Shown: positions 33,220 to 51,182, counted from the first letter of the stretch. The stretch: DNA of 64,000 nucleotides from Amoebidium appalachense (GCA_963693365.1 CAVNZM010000003.1:7006001-7070000); one strand, 5' to 3'. Translations and numbers: made by a program. Notes: generated by a model from the sequence alone, not told the origin.

Positions 33220-36200
33220 ATGGATTTCGTTTCGTCTGTACTCAATTTCGTGACGTTTTCGTGGCGATCTACAGGCAGTCCTCCTCCCGACAACGAGGGT
33301 AACAAAAGAACTTCCATAGGCGAATGCGAAAATGTAAGTGAACTTTTTTCCACGTTCACTTTGGGCCTCGTACACAGACGTTACACTCGTTTAATTCTGA
33401 CATCTGGAGAGAATAAATTGATTGTTGCTTCATGGCCGTACCTATATTATGGGATTCCGTATGTAAGAGCCTTGACCCGACATGACACGTATGTATGTGC
33501 ACTTGTCTGTCTGTCTGTGTATGTGCGAGTGCAAAGTATGCTTGTCTCTCTGTGTGTGCAGGTTTATTTGTGTAGTATGTGTATGTGTGCAAGTGGAAAG
33601 TTTGTGTACATGTGTATATGTGTACGTGTGCGCCAGTGTGAAAAATGTATGTGAGCACGTGTGTGTGGCATAATTTGCAAGTGTATGTAACAGCTGTGTT
33701 GCATCGTGTGTGGTATGTGTGAATGTTTTATGTGTGGAGGTGTGTGTGTGTCTGCGAGTGGGAGTGTGAAGTGTGTGTACATGAGAGTGATGGAGATATG
33801 TGCCACGGTGTGTACGTGGCATGTGTACGTGACGGTGGGTGTGTGCTGGTGTATGTGAGCATATTTAGAGAGACACGCATACAAGCATACACGAAATAAC
33901 TTGCAATCACATACGAGCATGCACACAATTGTATACTACACCTGTACACAATATTATTTTTGATATTCACACATTCATGCAAACATGCACTCATACACAC
34001 CCAACGTTAACACACCTGTGTATGCACACACTATGTTACTTACACCGTTATTGTAACATTTTCACACCGTCACAGGCATCGTCGCCATGTTCAACCTCTG
34101 AATCCCAAGCTGCAAAGAGGCTGAAGGTTTCGGAGTCTGCACTGGATGAAGGATAGGCCACATCCTCCTATGAAGGTACGTTTTGGTTTATATAATTGTT
34201 TTGTGAACACACATTATATGCACGACCTAAACGTGTAAATGCATGTGTTGAATGCATAAAAAGGACATGTGTGCATTTAGGTAAAGTGCTTCCAGGACTT
34301 CAAGTAATTATATCTGCTTTTTTTTGGCCCCACCAGCTTCCCCGGAGTTGCATTTTGTTACCAGCATTAAGCGTATCTCGTTGTCAAACTCATGCACCTT
34401 TGCTGAGAACGACAGGTGTGTGGTTGTGAAGCAAGTGGTGCCCGCTATTTACATGCACTTTAGGTGGACATTGGCACAAACATACAAATCACGTGTGTAT
34501 GCAAACATATCAAAGCTAGTGTGTATGTGTTTACATCCAAGTATCATGATTAAAAACAATTCAAATAAACCTTATCAAAGCAAGGAATGTGCATGGGCAT
34601 TGGAAACCTGACGTCTTGTTCAACGCAGGATGAACTTCATTGTTCCTCGCCACCACCCTGTTACGCTCTGAAAGAGGAGAAGCTCGTCGCTACAAAAGAT
34701 GCACTCGAGCGGGGAGAAACGGATCCTACACTGCAGGTAAGACAGGGATTCATTAGCATGAGAATATTGCCGTCGACATTCATCCGTGATATGCCATTCA
34801 CCAATTTTGTCAACATTCATATGATAAGCATGTGTGCAATGTCTAGGTTTTGGTTGTCTGTGTATATGTGAACTTTCTGGTTTGTGAACAAAGTACATAG
34901 TGGTTGTTTAACCCCCCCCCCCCCCCCCCCCCCTGCCCACGCTCTCTCAGGTCCTACCCTCTTTCTTTCAGCTCTCCTTCACTACTACCCCCCACCCTGC
35001 CCACCGTTTGATTGTTTTCGGGTTATCCATTTGATACTTACTGTCACAACTTAAGCAAGAATCATTCACAGGCACATACAAAAGCTGGATACTGATTTCT
35101 TATTAAACAGATACGGTTGCAGCCATCGAGTTATTGTACCCATGATACAAAGGGATGCAAACACCTATTTGAGGATGGCCTCAACCACGAGGGCACGCTA
35201 AAAGCCATGCAGGTACATATTTCTTGCGGCATACACTGAAAGTCGAGCATGCCTGTTAGCTTTCACATAGCTTTCACATTCACATATCTATTAGTCTTTA
35301 TAAACAAACGATACTTAATAATTTGTTCATTGTCAATGTCAAGTATATGCTAATTGAACAATCAACACCCTGAATGATCATTTTGAACGGTTGGAGAGGA
35401 TGGAAAGGACCTACCACCATGATACATACAAGACATCTCTTTTTGCTATCCCTGAGTTATATTCCCCTCTTCATAGGCAACTCATGTTTATTTTTTTAAT
35501 GGCATCTGACCAATTCTCACGGACAGTTGGTGGATGTTGCGGTCAAAATAAAGCAAGTGTCCTCTTCTAAGCGTATTCCAGTAGGCCAGCGCCAAGCCCG
35601 CCAGATACAACTTAACAAAAACCATGAAGTTTCCCGCGAGGCCTACAAGTCAGAGGTGGGTAAGGGAGGGGCTTGTGGAGGGGTGGGGGGGAGGTTGCTC
35701 GTGTGCATATTTCTGTGTGGTGCTCTCACATGTTTTCCCTGAGTTTGTATCGTTTTTTTACCAATCCATCCTCTTTCTCCTACCGAAGCCAAGCACATGG
35801 CACACAGGCCGATTAGGTAGTGCCAGTGCTTGATTGCTGAGGTAAAACCACCAAGGCCGCAAATAGGTGGTGGTTTTTACTTTTCTGCTTTTACATTTAG
35901 GGTTTTTGCTCTCCTTCCACCCTCCTGCCCGGCACACGGCACACAGGCCGGTTAGGTAGTGCCCGTTGCTGAGCGGGGTAAAAGCATCAAGGCTGCAGTA
36001 GGTGGTGCTTTTTTTGCCTCATTTCTGCTTTTGCATTAATGTGTCACTTTCCTTCCACCCTCCTCCAAACACATGGCACACAGGCCGGATAGGTAGTGTC
36101 GTGTTGGTGGAGGGCCTAGAAGCACCAAGGCCGATTTAGGTGGTGCTTTCTCTTTTGACTTTTTTTGTTTCTTTTTCTCATTTCTTCAACCCACCTCTCG

Positions 36201-36643
36201 AGCCCGTGTTCTTACAGGCCAGTTAAGTAGGGCCGATTCTTGTGAAGGGGGTTAAAAGCACCGAGGCCGCCGTTAGGTGGTGCTTTCTCTCTCCAATCTT
36301 GTGTCGGTTTCTTAAGCCTTGCAGCATTAAGGCCGTTAAATTGGTGGTGTTTTTTTCCACGTCTACTTCTATGCTTTTACATCAGTTCTTTGCACTCTCC
36401 CATACCCCAACTACATGTACCCTCCACCCCCTTCATCCCCGTGGCTTTCACCAAATGCATAGGATACACTCGATAGTAACAGTAGCAGTGGCACCAGTTC
36501 TTTGCACTCTCCCATACCCCAACTACATGTACCCTCCACCCCCCTTCATCCCCGTGGCTTTCACCAAATGCATAGGATACACTCGATAGTAACAGTAGCA
36601 GTGGCACCAGTTCTTTGCACTCTCCCATACCCCAACTACATGT

Positions 36644-36676
<33 letters not shown>

Positions 36677-38203
36677 TTCATTCCCATGGCTTTCACCAAA
36701 ATGCATAGGATACACTCGATAGTAACAATAGCAGTGGCCGGTCCAAATCTGAACTTTTCCACCTCATACCTTTCGTTGCCAACCTCCACACGCCAATAAG
36801 CAATCCCCCCCCCTCCCCGTGTGGAGCCTCCTCACATACACATACCTCTCATATGATGCATTGTTCCAGATATGGGAATTGCATTTGTACATGAACTGCT
36901 GCCTATTCTGTCATTGTGTGCATGTGTGAATGCCGTCTCACCCCCCACTTCACAGAACGTCGTGATGGCACTTTCATCGGTCGTCATCTGCGCATTGTGC
37001 GGGATGTTGGCTGATGAGATGCTGACTATGCGCGGATGCTGTCATAAATTGTTTTGTCCGCCGTGCAGAAAGTTGGTGAAGGACCTTGATTCACCATGCT
37101 GTGACGAATACAAAAAGGCTGTGCCTAACAGCCCTAAGGGGCTGAATGAGTTTCTGTTACACCTACGTCCTTATTATAAGGGAGACCGCACCCCCGAGTC
37201 TTACTCCATCCCCGAGGTGCGTAAACTTTGTTTGTGAAATCTGTGCATCTATGGTAATTGCCAGTATAGCACTGACTTTCGACCAAAAAGTTATGTAACA
37301 TTCTTCAGTATCTTTTTTACGTATGTGGAAAAAGGCCTGTAACATGGTTCGATATCTCTCTATACATGTGCATTGTCTGCTTGCAACCGTATATGTGGTG
37401 TTTTGTTCACGTGGGATAATATAGAGTAGGCCTGTCTTCAACGGTACGAATTATTGTCAACCAACCGAGAACTAGTTTAAATAACTCATGTTTATGTATA
37501 AAATATATACAGATACAAACCCTTGCTAACATTTTCCCACATGCAGAGCGACGCAATGATGTTGGCAAAAATGATTGAATGTGCATGTGGCAATCTTTTT
37601 ACGGGCAACTGTGTCAAGTTTTGCGGCAAGTGCAAGAAAACAGCATGTGATGATTGCCTCACCTTACATAATGGTGTGGTGAAATGCGAATGTGGTGTAC
37701 GGTACTTTTACCGTGCGGACTTCATGATCACCATCTCTGACTGCCTCCGACGGCTTCCCAAGGTGGCTGCGGCCTATAAAAAACCCGAAAAGCAATACAT
37801 GCCCGGTACTCTGCATGAACAGCTTGTCCACAGGCTTCGGGAGATCTTTGGGAATGGTACACATCTCAATTATAGCCTTCCAGACGAGAACACGATTGGG
37901 AAAAAACCACCTGCAGCCGATGTGGTGAATTTAGACCTGAAAATTGTAGTGGAGGTCAAGCCATGGAACGAATGGAGGGATGCTTACACACAATCTAAGC
38001 AATACAGAACCCGATTGATGAACATGTATGGCGGTATTTTTTCTGCTTTTATTGTCTTTTTTGTCGGTAGCAAGGGTCCAGCGTCTCCAGCCATGAGGGC
38101 TGATGCACTATATATGGCAGCCCAAGATCACATTGTTGTATACGAGCATCGAGAGACTGTACATGAGGGCAAAACTATAAGCGAATTCATTTGTCTTGAT
38201 TAA
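33220..38203 (+). CDS. Eight-exon gene: RING-like zinc region plus PD-(D/E)XK nuclease-like C-terminus
   Basis: Exons by GT-AG sites: 33220-33333, 34076-34175, 34337-34415, 34629-34736, 35111-35212, 35527-35655, 36956-37216, 37547-38203. The first donor is GTAAGT; exons 4-8 join in phase 0. Exon 2 carries a KRLK basic patch; exon 5 has CTHDTKGCKHLF...H, a zinc-finger-like part. Exon 7 has ICALC ... GCCHKLFCPPC ... CC, a RING-like cross-brace pattern. Exon 8 has more Cys pairs (CGKCKKTACDDC, CECG), then NLDLKIVVEVKPWNEW and QSKQY. A D...ExK followed by QxxxY is the signature of RecB-type PD-(D/E)XK nucleases. Problems: an in-frame TAG in exon 2 (34154-34156) and a phase mismatch between exons 3 and 4. 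So this is a pseudogene, has wrong exons, or contains sequence errors. The role is unknown. Confidence 0.55.
35799..36350 (+). repeat. Intronic array of paired hairpins (four units plus a remnant)
   Basis: Units start at 35799, 35938, 36075 and about 36212, with a remnant at about 36320. The first three hold GGCAC-(ACAGGCCGnTTAGGTA)-GTGCC/GTGTC, then a second hairpin of type AAAAGCACCA ... TGGTGCTTTT whose loop again contains AGGCCG and TAGG. In unit 1 the second stem is AAAACCACCA (35844-35853) with TGGTGGTTTT (35868-35877); in unit 2 it is AAAAGCATCA (35980-35989) with TGGTGCTTTT (36003-36012). The C-G to G-C change is compensatory. The array lies in the intron between exons 6 and 7. Confidence 0.75.
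36383..36740 (+). repeat. Three tandem copies of a ~112-base repeat
   Basis: Copies begin with CAGTTCTTTGCACTCTCCCA at 36383, 36495 and 36608 and are almost identical. The third carries an expanded C-run (about 36646-36676). This is a recent tandem duplication inside the same intron. Confidence 0.9.
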
Positions 38204-39007
38204 AAAAGTTTAGGATTTTTTCGATCCATTTCGATCCAATATCATATCTTGTTAATGTGACATTACGAAAGCAATATGGGGGATATTACGCGCGCAAGTC
38301 CTAAGAAACGAGAACATAGGCCTAAATAGTGTTTTTTTTTATTTGAACCAATAGTGGATAGCATAGCAATACACGAATGACTCCGGTACGTACGAAATGT
38401 AAGCATGAAGTGAAATGAGCAATGTATGCATGCATGATTCAATTACTGTGTGTAGTATTTACAATACAGTAACAATGTACTACTGGACTGGTACGCACAT
38501 GGCTTATACTTGGATGGTATTGGATGCCTTCTCCACCCCCCCCCCCCCCCTCCCCCCCCCCCCCCCCTTCTCTCTCCCTCCTTCCCTCCTGCCCACCTTC
38601 AACCCCCCCTTCCACTTCCTCTCTCCCTCCCTCCTGCTTCTCTCTTCTCTTTTTTTCTCGTCTCTTCGCCTCCCCCCCCCCCCCCCAAAAAAAAAAAAAA
38701 GTGTCCCCGCCTAATGTTACTCTTTTTGTTTGGTTTTTTTTTGCAGCACCCTTTCCCTCGAGCGTTTTCGTAATATTGGGTGTGTTCATTTCAGTTTCTT
38801 ATCATGTAGGTGTGTGTATGTATGCGTGCTTTTATGTGTACACTTGTGTATGTGTTGTTTGTTTCAGTGTTTGTTTGTATGTGAGTATAAGTGTTAATAG
38901 GGGGACATGGGACATGTTTTGTTTTACTATCAATGTTGTGTTATGCGCTACAGTAACTGCGTGTGTGGGTGAGATGGGCAAGGGGGGGGGGGGGGGGGGG
39001 GGGGAGA
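38204..39007. other. Intergenic, C-rich runs
   Basis: No gene is seen. C-runs occur at 38536-38570 and 38671-38686 (followed by A14), and a G-run at 38982-39004. Confidence 0.6.
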
Positions 39008-40545
<1,538 letters not shown>

Positions 40546-42604
40546 AGGGGTTGTAAACAGTTGGACTGGTTAGAATAAGGCAGAGTACAACTGAATCAAA
40601 ATAAAGACATAGAACGGGTAGAAAGGCACACGCGGCCAGGTTGCTTTTACTATGGGCGGACTCAGTCTGTCTCAGACTTCACTGATGTGATCCCCGTACT
40701 GGGACGGCTTTGTTATATAGCCCCCAGGTTTCGGATCAAGGCCCAGGATTGGTTCATCCGCGGCCAGCGCGGGTGGCAACATGCCATTCGTGATTCTGGT
40801 GCGGTCCGAGCCAGTCAGACCTTTGTCCTATTTATGCAAACCCCTTATTGGTTTTTATGTGGTATGTGGTATGCAGCAATAGAATCATATATGGTTCAAT
40901 TCTTAGGTCAGAGTGAGTCCTATTGGTGCGGACATAATATTTATGTGATATTCATGACAAAGCACGAATCGTGTGCTAGTAGATCACATTCTTTAGTAAA
41001 CATGTACAGTTCATGTGTACAGAAGTTGTTTACACTCCCCCCCTTGTCGGGAGCCTGGTGGTGTCGTTAGACAAGCAAACCACCAAGCTGAGAGGCGATA
41101 AACAACCTTCAGTGAGAATTCTTGTGTGTGCCGAGCTGCTGGACAGAACAGAGCAAGGACGGTGGAATAGAGTTGTGCACGTCTATGAGCACTTCTTCAT
41201 TTGCCAAAACACAAATTCATGCAGCATTCTTCTGTGTTTTCATTTTCGTGGCGAAGATTGTTGCAGAGTGTGCGTGCGAATTGTTCGCTTCGTCTCTGTG
41301 CTTGGCTTTTTCTGTAGAAGTAATATTTTCCCTTTTTAGGTGTTTTTCCTTTTTAGGAAACTCCCGCAGATTCGTTTGCAATTGCGAGTAATTTAGTTGT
41401 GTGGATGAATGATCATACCAAACATTCGATAATGAATATAACTCAAGCCTTAGGTCACTTCGTAGCTCAGGTAGTGGTGGATAGCTTCAAGGCTTAGCCA
41501 CTGCTCCTTATCCCGGTTCTACCTTAAGACTGTAAGGCGAGTCACCATGGCCGGAAAAGCCACTTCTTTCATGAACAAAGAGCACTTCTTTCCTTTCAGC
41601 TTTAACCCTGCATCATCGGAGCTGGGAAAAACATGAATAAAAATGCCCTAAGTGTTCTTCGTTGGGCGACATACAAAAATATATCAGCCCGTCAGAACCA
41701 GTAAAAACCCGGTTCATAATTCATAAGACGAGGGTAGGCAAAGCAAGCCTTATTCGTGATCAGAAAACACATGCTTCCATTCGTGGGCAGTTTTCGTATC
41801 CCATGAGCCAGCGATTTTCGTTGAGCAGGGGGATTCCAGGCATAATACATTCTTCTGGAGGCTTGGTGTCGTATCCTATCGTGTATGTATTAGAGACGCG
41901 GCACTCTACTAAGTGTACACACACTGATTGGAACGAACGTGTAACTGAAAACGGTAAAGTTTATTCAGACCAGGCTCCGACGGGCAAACTTAGATCCGTA
42001 CGGAATGAGGCTAAGTCACAACTGAGGCCATCAAGGCCGTGCCCTACAAGATCATCATCTGATTCACCTGGCCCCCCTACGATGCCACATTCCAAACATT
42101 CCGATCTACTTTATCGTGCGCCTGCAGGAGCTAAGTCGATCTACTCAAACTAATATATTTATCCATGTCTCACCCCTCACCCTCCCCCTAGTGGCACCGC
42201 AGAGTCTAAATCTACATTTCATACTATCCTCCCCCCCCTTCCCTCCCCCCTTTCCTCTACAACGAAATATATAAATACGTTTGGCAACATACACTATCAA
42301 ACCTTGCCAATACTTACAAAAGGGCTTCTGCCCGAACAATCACATTCCTAAGTCCTCCTACGATCTATCCTACACACTAAGTAGAATTCTATTGGTCGGC
42401 TGCTCCAGCTGACGTGGTCCTGCCCTGCGCCGGCAGAGGCAAGATGCACACAGCTGTACAGCTATCTTGAGGCCCCGGACTTGATCTTGATGATCTGTGG
42501 ACCCGGCCCCCCCCCCCCCCCCCCCCCCCCCCGATCTCGATCGTAGACTTAGGCTGATCTGCTGAGACGGTGTTGTAATACGTAGTATTTACATATGGTA
42601 AGAA
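40546..42604. other. Intergenic region without a recognised gene
   Basis: Open + frames of about 60-160 codons occur (for example 40687-41070 and 41662-42153), but none shows a motif I recognise. A GTAGCTCAGGTAG string at 41462-41474 resembles a tRNA A box without a matching B box. A C-run lies at 42508-42531. Confidence 0.5.
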
Positions 42605-43498
42605 CTTCTCAGTTTGTGTTATGTTTCAGTTCATATGCTTAGTGTAAATCCGACACTCCTATTATCATGTAAAGTGTAGCATCGATCTCCGATATGCTTG
42701 TATACTTGTAATCGTGTTGTATCGGCTCTAATCGTGTATTGTGATATCGATTAGAATATTTATATGTGTGTACACGGATCCACCCACTCAGGGAGAGACG
42801 TGTACATGTTTGTGTATACATAAATATCTCTGGTTATAGTTATGCTATTACTATCTTGTTTGTTGATCTGTGCTCTCTTTTCCTTTCTCTTTTTCCTTCC
42901 TTATTTTCATTTCTTTCTCTCCTTGTCTTCATGTGTATAATCGTATTTCTTTTCTACTAATATATGTTAGGTAGACTTGCGTTACTTAATATGTGTTGAT
43001 TGGACGGTAACACACTTAGGCTACACTTAGAATAACATGTGTGTTTAGACTTCATTAATTTACTTTAGTTTTCGTGTGTTGCCGGGCTTTAACCAATCAT
43101 CAAGGTTAAGTGTGATATGTCTGAGTCTTTGCAGTGTGTCATAGGTTAGAACTTCCTTGATGATGACACGAGTTGATCTTAACTAGTGTCTGTGTCCTAT
43201 CGTGTACGTCTCCGCGTACCAGATCTCTCTGAAAGCAATTGGTTCTTAGTGATTGGTTTCTATTAGAGATAGATCTGATTTCCGACTGGTCGGAAATCAT
43301 GTATGGATTAGACTTAGAGGAATTTCAGGTATTTATTCGAAGATCAGAATAAATTGAGTTCAGTCGTGTCTAAACATTGATGTCTGTTGTGTACACTGCT
43401 CCGATCGTTCCGTGTTTTGTTGTTGTGTGTGTCTGTGGTGTTTTCACACTGCACCACTGTGTCTCTGCTTACATCCCAAATACTTATATAATTTAACA
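42605..43498 (+). repeat. 5' LTR of copia family A, copy 2
   Basis: About 894 bases, matching 2724-3614 with scattered substitutions and a few short indels. It ends TTTAACA before GGTTATGCAGCTC. The upstream limit is set by where homology to copy 1 begins. Confidence 0.75.
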
Positions 43499-43560
43499 GG
43501 TTATGCAGCTCTTTTGCACGCTCCCTACACACATCTAGAACTAGCGATCGTTTTTCAATC

Positions 43561-46500
43561 ATGGATCCAAACAAAAGTGGTGTAAACAAAATAACCATGT
43601 GGAAAGGTGAAGGGAAGACTGGTCCCGATAACAAAACCACCTATTTTCAGTGGGAAATCAATTTTCTCGGCATGATGACCGGCACTAAAGGTGTCCGACT
43701 CGTGGATGTTGTGCTTGCTGACAACTATGTCCCCCCTACCACCGTCGCGGTTGACGGTGAACCCCCCTTCTACGGCTACGGCACTACCGCGGAACTCAAG
43801 GAGGCCCGCAACTGCCTCCTGCCCCATATGATTCAGAACATCGACCCTTCCGTGCTCACCACCGTGACCGTTGCCCAGTACCGTATTGGCATGGACCCTG
43901 AACGGGCCATGTGGAAATTCCGTCAACACTACCTCCAAGGCAAACCCGATCAGATCCGCATCCTTCACCGTCAGTGGGATGCCTGTGCCCTTCAGCCCGG
44001 TGAATCATTCACCACCTACCTGAGTCGTCTGCAGACCATTGTGAACCAGCTCCAGTCCCTCCAAGATGAGTCCATTCACTTCACTCGTCTAGCTGAGAAG
44101 TTCTTCAATGAACTCACCACCAGAGACGACCTCACCCCTGAGTTCAACCGTCTTATCGTCGACGAAGACTATCACTTCGGTGATAAGCTATTCCCCGACT
44201 TCGAGTCCCTCCACAACCACGTCAAGGGCATCGAGCTACGTCAAGACCTCAAGATGCAACTCCGGAGCAACCGTGCCCACCGTGCCTCCAAGTCCAGCAT
44301 GGCATTAAATGCCAGTGCTCCCCCCCCGTGATCTTCCTCGCCGTGACTTACGCAACCGACTTGACCGTACTCCTGGCCCGGACCTCCGAACTCGTCTCTC
44401 CCGTCAGCACACCCAATCCCGTTCCCCCCACCGGCCTGCCTTCCGGTCCACGTCTCGTTCCCCCAGTCGTTCCCGTTTCTCGGGTTCCCGTCGTTCTGAT
44501 TCCCCGGCTCGTTCTAACAGCCCGTCCGTGAATGCATGCTCCTACTGCCACGAGCCTGATCACAAGATCATCGATTGCCCCGAGCCGAAATGCCGTATGT
44601 CTAGACACAACCGTTCCCGTCAAGGCAGTGAGAAATCTGTCTCCTTTGCTTTCTTGGCATACAATGCTAGCTCCGTCCCCGTGTCCTCCGACCCTGCCTG
44701 GGATTCCGGGTGCAACATGACTGTCTGCCCCACCCGTGAGTTCTTCCATGACCTCACTCCCCTTCCGACACCGACTCCCGTTGCTGCCTTCAATGGAACC
44801 CCCGTCTTGGCCACCCACACCGGCCATATCGTCATCAACACCACCACCGACCATGGCACTGCCACCCTTACCATTGAAGCCTACTACACCCCGTCTGGCC
44901 AAGCCTTCCTCATTTCAACATCCCAAGCTGCTGCCGAATACATCAAGGGTGATTTGAATGATGCCTCCACTCCGTCATTCCTCTTCGACCGACTCACCGG
45001 CCGTCATCTCGTCAACCTCCGTCTACACAACGGTCTGTATTACTTCAAGGACTACACCATTCAACCACCCACTCGTCCTGTGGCTCTGGCTGCCACTACC
45101 AGTGTTAACCCATCCATCTGGCACCATCGTCTGGGGCACCGTGCTATGACCAGCATCAAGGACATGGTGAAACACGACCTTGTTATTGGTCTCCCCTCGT
45201 CTGTCCTCGACTGTGATGTTCCTGATTGTCATGGCTGCATTATGGGTAAAACCACCAAGGCTCCGTTCAAGGGTGACCGTCCTCACTCCAACATCCCCGG
45301 TCATGAATGGCATTGGGATTTTTTTGAGCCTACCACAACATCGTACGGAGGTTCCAAGGTTGCTCTCGTCACTGTCTGCCGTGCCTCTGGACTCGTCAAG
45401 ATCTACCCGATGGCCGACCGTACAACCACCCTGGACATTCTCACAGCTCACACCAACCTCGTTGCTACCCATGCCCCCTCCAAAGTTGGTGTCTACCACT
45501 TCGACTCCGGCTCTGAGTTCACCTCCAAGGCTACCCGTGCTTTTTGCCTCTCCCAGGGCATCAAGGCCAGCTATGCTCCGGTGGACTGCCCTCAACTGAA
45601 CGGCTATGTTGAACGTCGTATGCGGTTCCTCCAAGAGATTGTTCGTTGCCTCCTCCATCAAGTCCAAGATCAGTCTCTGTCCCCCAAACTGTGGGCTGAG
45701 GCCCTCCAACATGCTGCCTACATCATCAACGTCACCCCGTCCACGGCTGCAAATGGTCGTAAACCATTCGAGGTTTTCTACGGTGTCAAGCCCGACATCT
45801 CCGAGCTCAAAGTGTTCGGTTGCCCTGCCTACACTCATGTGCCAGCCTCTAAACGGAACAAGCTGGCCCTCACCGTCAAACTCGGCATGTATATCGGCTA
45901 TGATCTTCAATCACACTGCCACCGGATCTTCAACCCCACCACCCATCGTGTCGGCCTCTTCCGTGATGTGATTTTCGACGAATCAGCTTATCTCCCGTCC
46001 GACATCCCATCAACACTTCCGACCCCCGACACCACTGCCACCTCGACCACCCCACCCCCCACAGTTGACACTGAAGATGATGTTTGTCTGGTGTACTCTG
46101 GCCCCCCTCCTGCCATCGTCGTTCCCCCCGACACCCCCCCCCTCCGGCCCCCCTGCACCCGTGCCCGTCCAGCCTGCCGACATTCATCCTGCCACTGGCA
46201 ACGTAACCCCCATCCGACCCGGCTCCCCGACAACTTCCACTCGGCCCCGTCAAGCCCGGAGGTTGCCCCCCCTGCAATTCCGAACTTCCAAGTTCCCCCC
46301 CCACCGTCTCCACCCCCCCGGCCCGGTTCCTGCCCCCCGTCGTTCTGCCCGTCTACAGGGCAAGGTTGAACTTCAAGCCACCACCACCCTGCCAGTTCCC
46401 CCCGGTCCCCCCATCAACATCGACCAACTACCCAAACTTGTCCGTCAACTGTGTTCCGGACCCAATGGTGACCAGGTCAAGTCAGCCCTCACTGCTGAGT

Positions 46501-47984
46501 ATCAAGCCTTCGTCGACAAAGACATCTTTGAACTTGTTGACCCTCCCCCTGGTGCTAACATCGTCGGCTTCAAGTGGATTGTCTCTGAGAAAACTCTCAA
46601 CTCGGCTGGTGACACCAAGATCAAGGCCCGTGGTGTTGCTCAAGGCTTCAGTCAGCAATACGGTGTTGACTATGAGTTGATTGAGAGCCCTGTCATCCGT
46701 CCGGCTGCTCTCCGTGCTATCCTAGCTCTGGCCGTTGTTGAAGGTCATGACATCCATCAACTCGATGTGTCTACGGCCTTTCTCAACAGCCCACTCACCG
46801 AGACCATCTACATGAAACAACCCCCGGGATTCATCACCATGGCCACCCTTGGCAAGGTCTGGAGACTCAAGAAAGCCCTGTATGGCCTCAAGCAAGCCTC
46901 CAAGGCTTGGTACAACTTCCTCGACGGCATTCTTCTTGCCCATGGCCTGACCCGTACTAAGACTGACCCGTGCATCTACCTCCGATTCTTCCCCAACAAC
47001 GATGTGGTTCGGGCTGGTAACTACGTCGACGACTCCACCATCACCAACACCCGGGGTTCTACTGCTGCCAGTGACCTGGCTGCCCACATCAGCAAGATGG
47101 CCAGCTGTCGTATGAGTCCATTTGACCGTATGCTCGGTGATGATTTTAATCATTCTGATCCCCATCACCTCCACATGCACCAGAGGTCTTACATCATGGA
47201 TATCATCCACGACTTCAACCTCACCGATGCCAAGTCCAAGACTACCCCCATCCCTGCAGGCACCACCGTCTCCCTGGCTGACTGCCCCCCCCAACCGTTC
47301 ACCGTGCCCTACCGTGAGTTACTCGGCCGTCTCCTCTGGGTGGCACGGTGCACACGTCCCGACATTGCCTATGCCATCGGCTTCCTTGGTCGGTTCAGCA
47401 CCAACCCCGGCAAGACTCACTGGGACCTTCTCCGTCGTGTGGCCCGGTACCTGCTCGGCACCATTGACCTTGGCATTGACTACAAGTACTCGGCCACCAA
47501 GCCCCCCATACTCGAATGCTACACGGATGCTGACTTTGCTGGTTGTGCCGACAGCAAGAAGTCTATCACCGGCTACATCATCAAGTTTGCTGGTATGCCC
47601 ATCATCTGGCACTCCAAGCTCCAGCCCATCACGGCCACCAGCACCACCGAAGCTGAGCTGATTGCTCTCAATGCTGGCACCCAGGAAGTTGCTTGGGTCC
47701 GTGACCTCTTCAAGGAACTCGGCTGCCCCATGCTTGCTCCGACTCCGGTGTACTGTGACAACCAGTCGACCATTGCCATCGTCAACTCCACCGGCATCAA
47801 GCACCGTACCAAACACATTGCCGTCCGGTATCACAACACCAAAGACTACATTGCCAGTGGGGATGTTGTGGTTAACTACGACGAGTCTGCCAACAACTTG
47901 GCTGACATCCTCACCAAGCCTCTGCCAGGTCCCAGCCACGTCACTCACCGTGACCGGCTCTGTGTGCCCGACCTTGTGCAGTGA
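43561..47984 (+). pseudogene. Copia family A gag-pol, copy 2, two frameshifts
   Basis: Order: Gag from ATG 43561; CCHC-like knuckle (CSYCHEPDHKIIDC); protease DPAWDSGCN; GAG-pre-integrase (WHHRLGHRA ... CHGCIMGK); integrase (WHWDFFEP, FDSGSEFTSK, NGYVERRM); reverse transcriptase (FKWIVSEK, QLDVSTAFLN, YGLKQASKAWY, YVDDSTITN); RNase H (YTDADFAGC, STTEAELIAL, HIAVRYHNTKDY). The stop is at 47982-47984. Frames break in the C-run at 44320-44327 (eight C against seven in copy 1) and in the C-rich linker near 46129-46150. Except for those two runs the protein reads as complete. It has a 6-base in-frame insertion relative to copy 1 near 43866 and another near 44159. Confidence 0.92.
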
Positions 47985-48077
47985 TCATCGTGTGGTCTTC
48001 TACTACACCTGGGGCCCTGGACAGCAGCGTCCTCTACACTGCTTCCCAGTTGGAACGTCTACTACTACGATTCTGTA

Positions 48078-48080
<3 letters not shown>

Positions 48081-48108
<28 letters not shown>
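48081..48108 (+). repeat. T-run at the copia/28S junction
   Basis: About 28 T between the copia 3' untranslated part and the first recognisable 28S bases. Confidence 0.8.

Positions 48109-51181
<3,073 letters not shown>

Positions 51182-51182
<1 letters not shown>

Larger units (their letters stand above)
42605..48080 (+). mobile_element. Copia family A, copy 2, lacking its 3' LTR
   Basis: It has a 5' LTR, primer site and complete gag-pol coding length, followed by about 95 bases of 3' untranslated sequence. Then a T-run (48081-48108) leads into 28S rRNA sequence with no 3' LTR between. It therefore lost its end by deletion, or the assembly is chimeric. Confidence 0.85.

Noticed and set aside
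41458-41530. Possible tRNA or tRNA-derived SINE (GTAGCTCAGGTAG ... GGTTCTACC)
   Set aside because: The A-box-like string is present, but the B box is poor and a cloverleaf could not be drawn.
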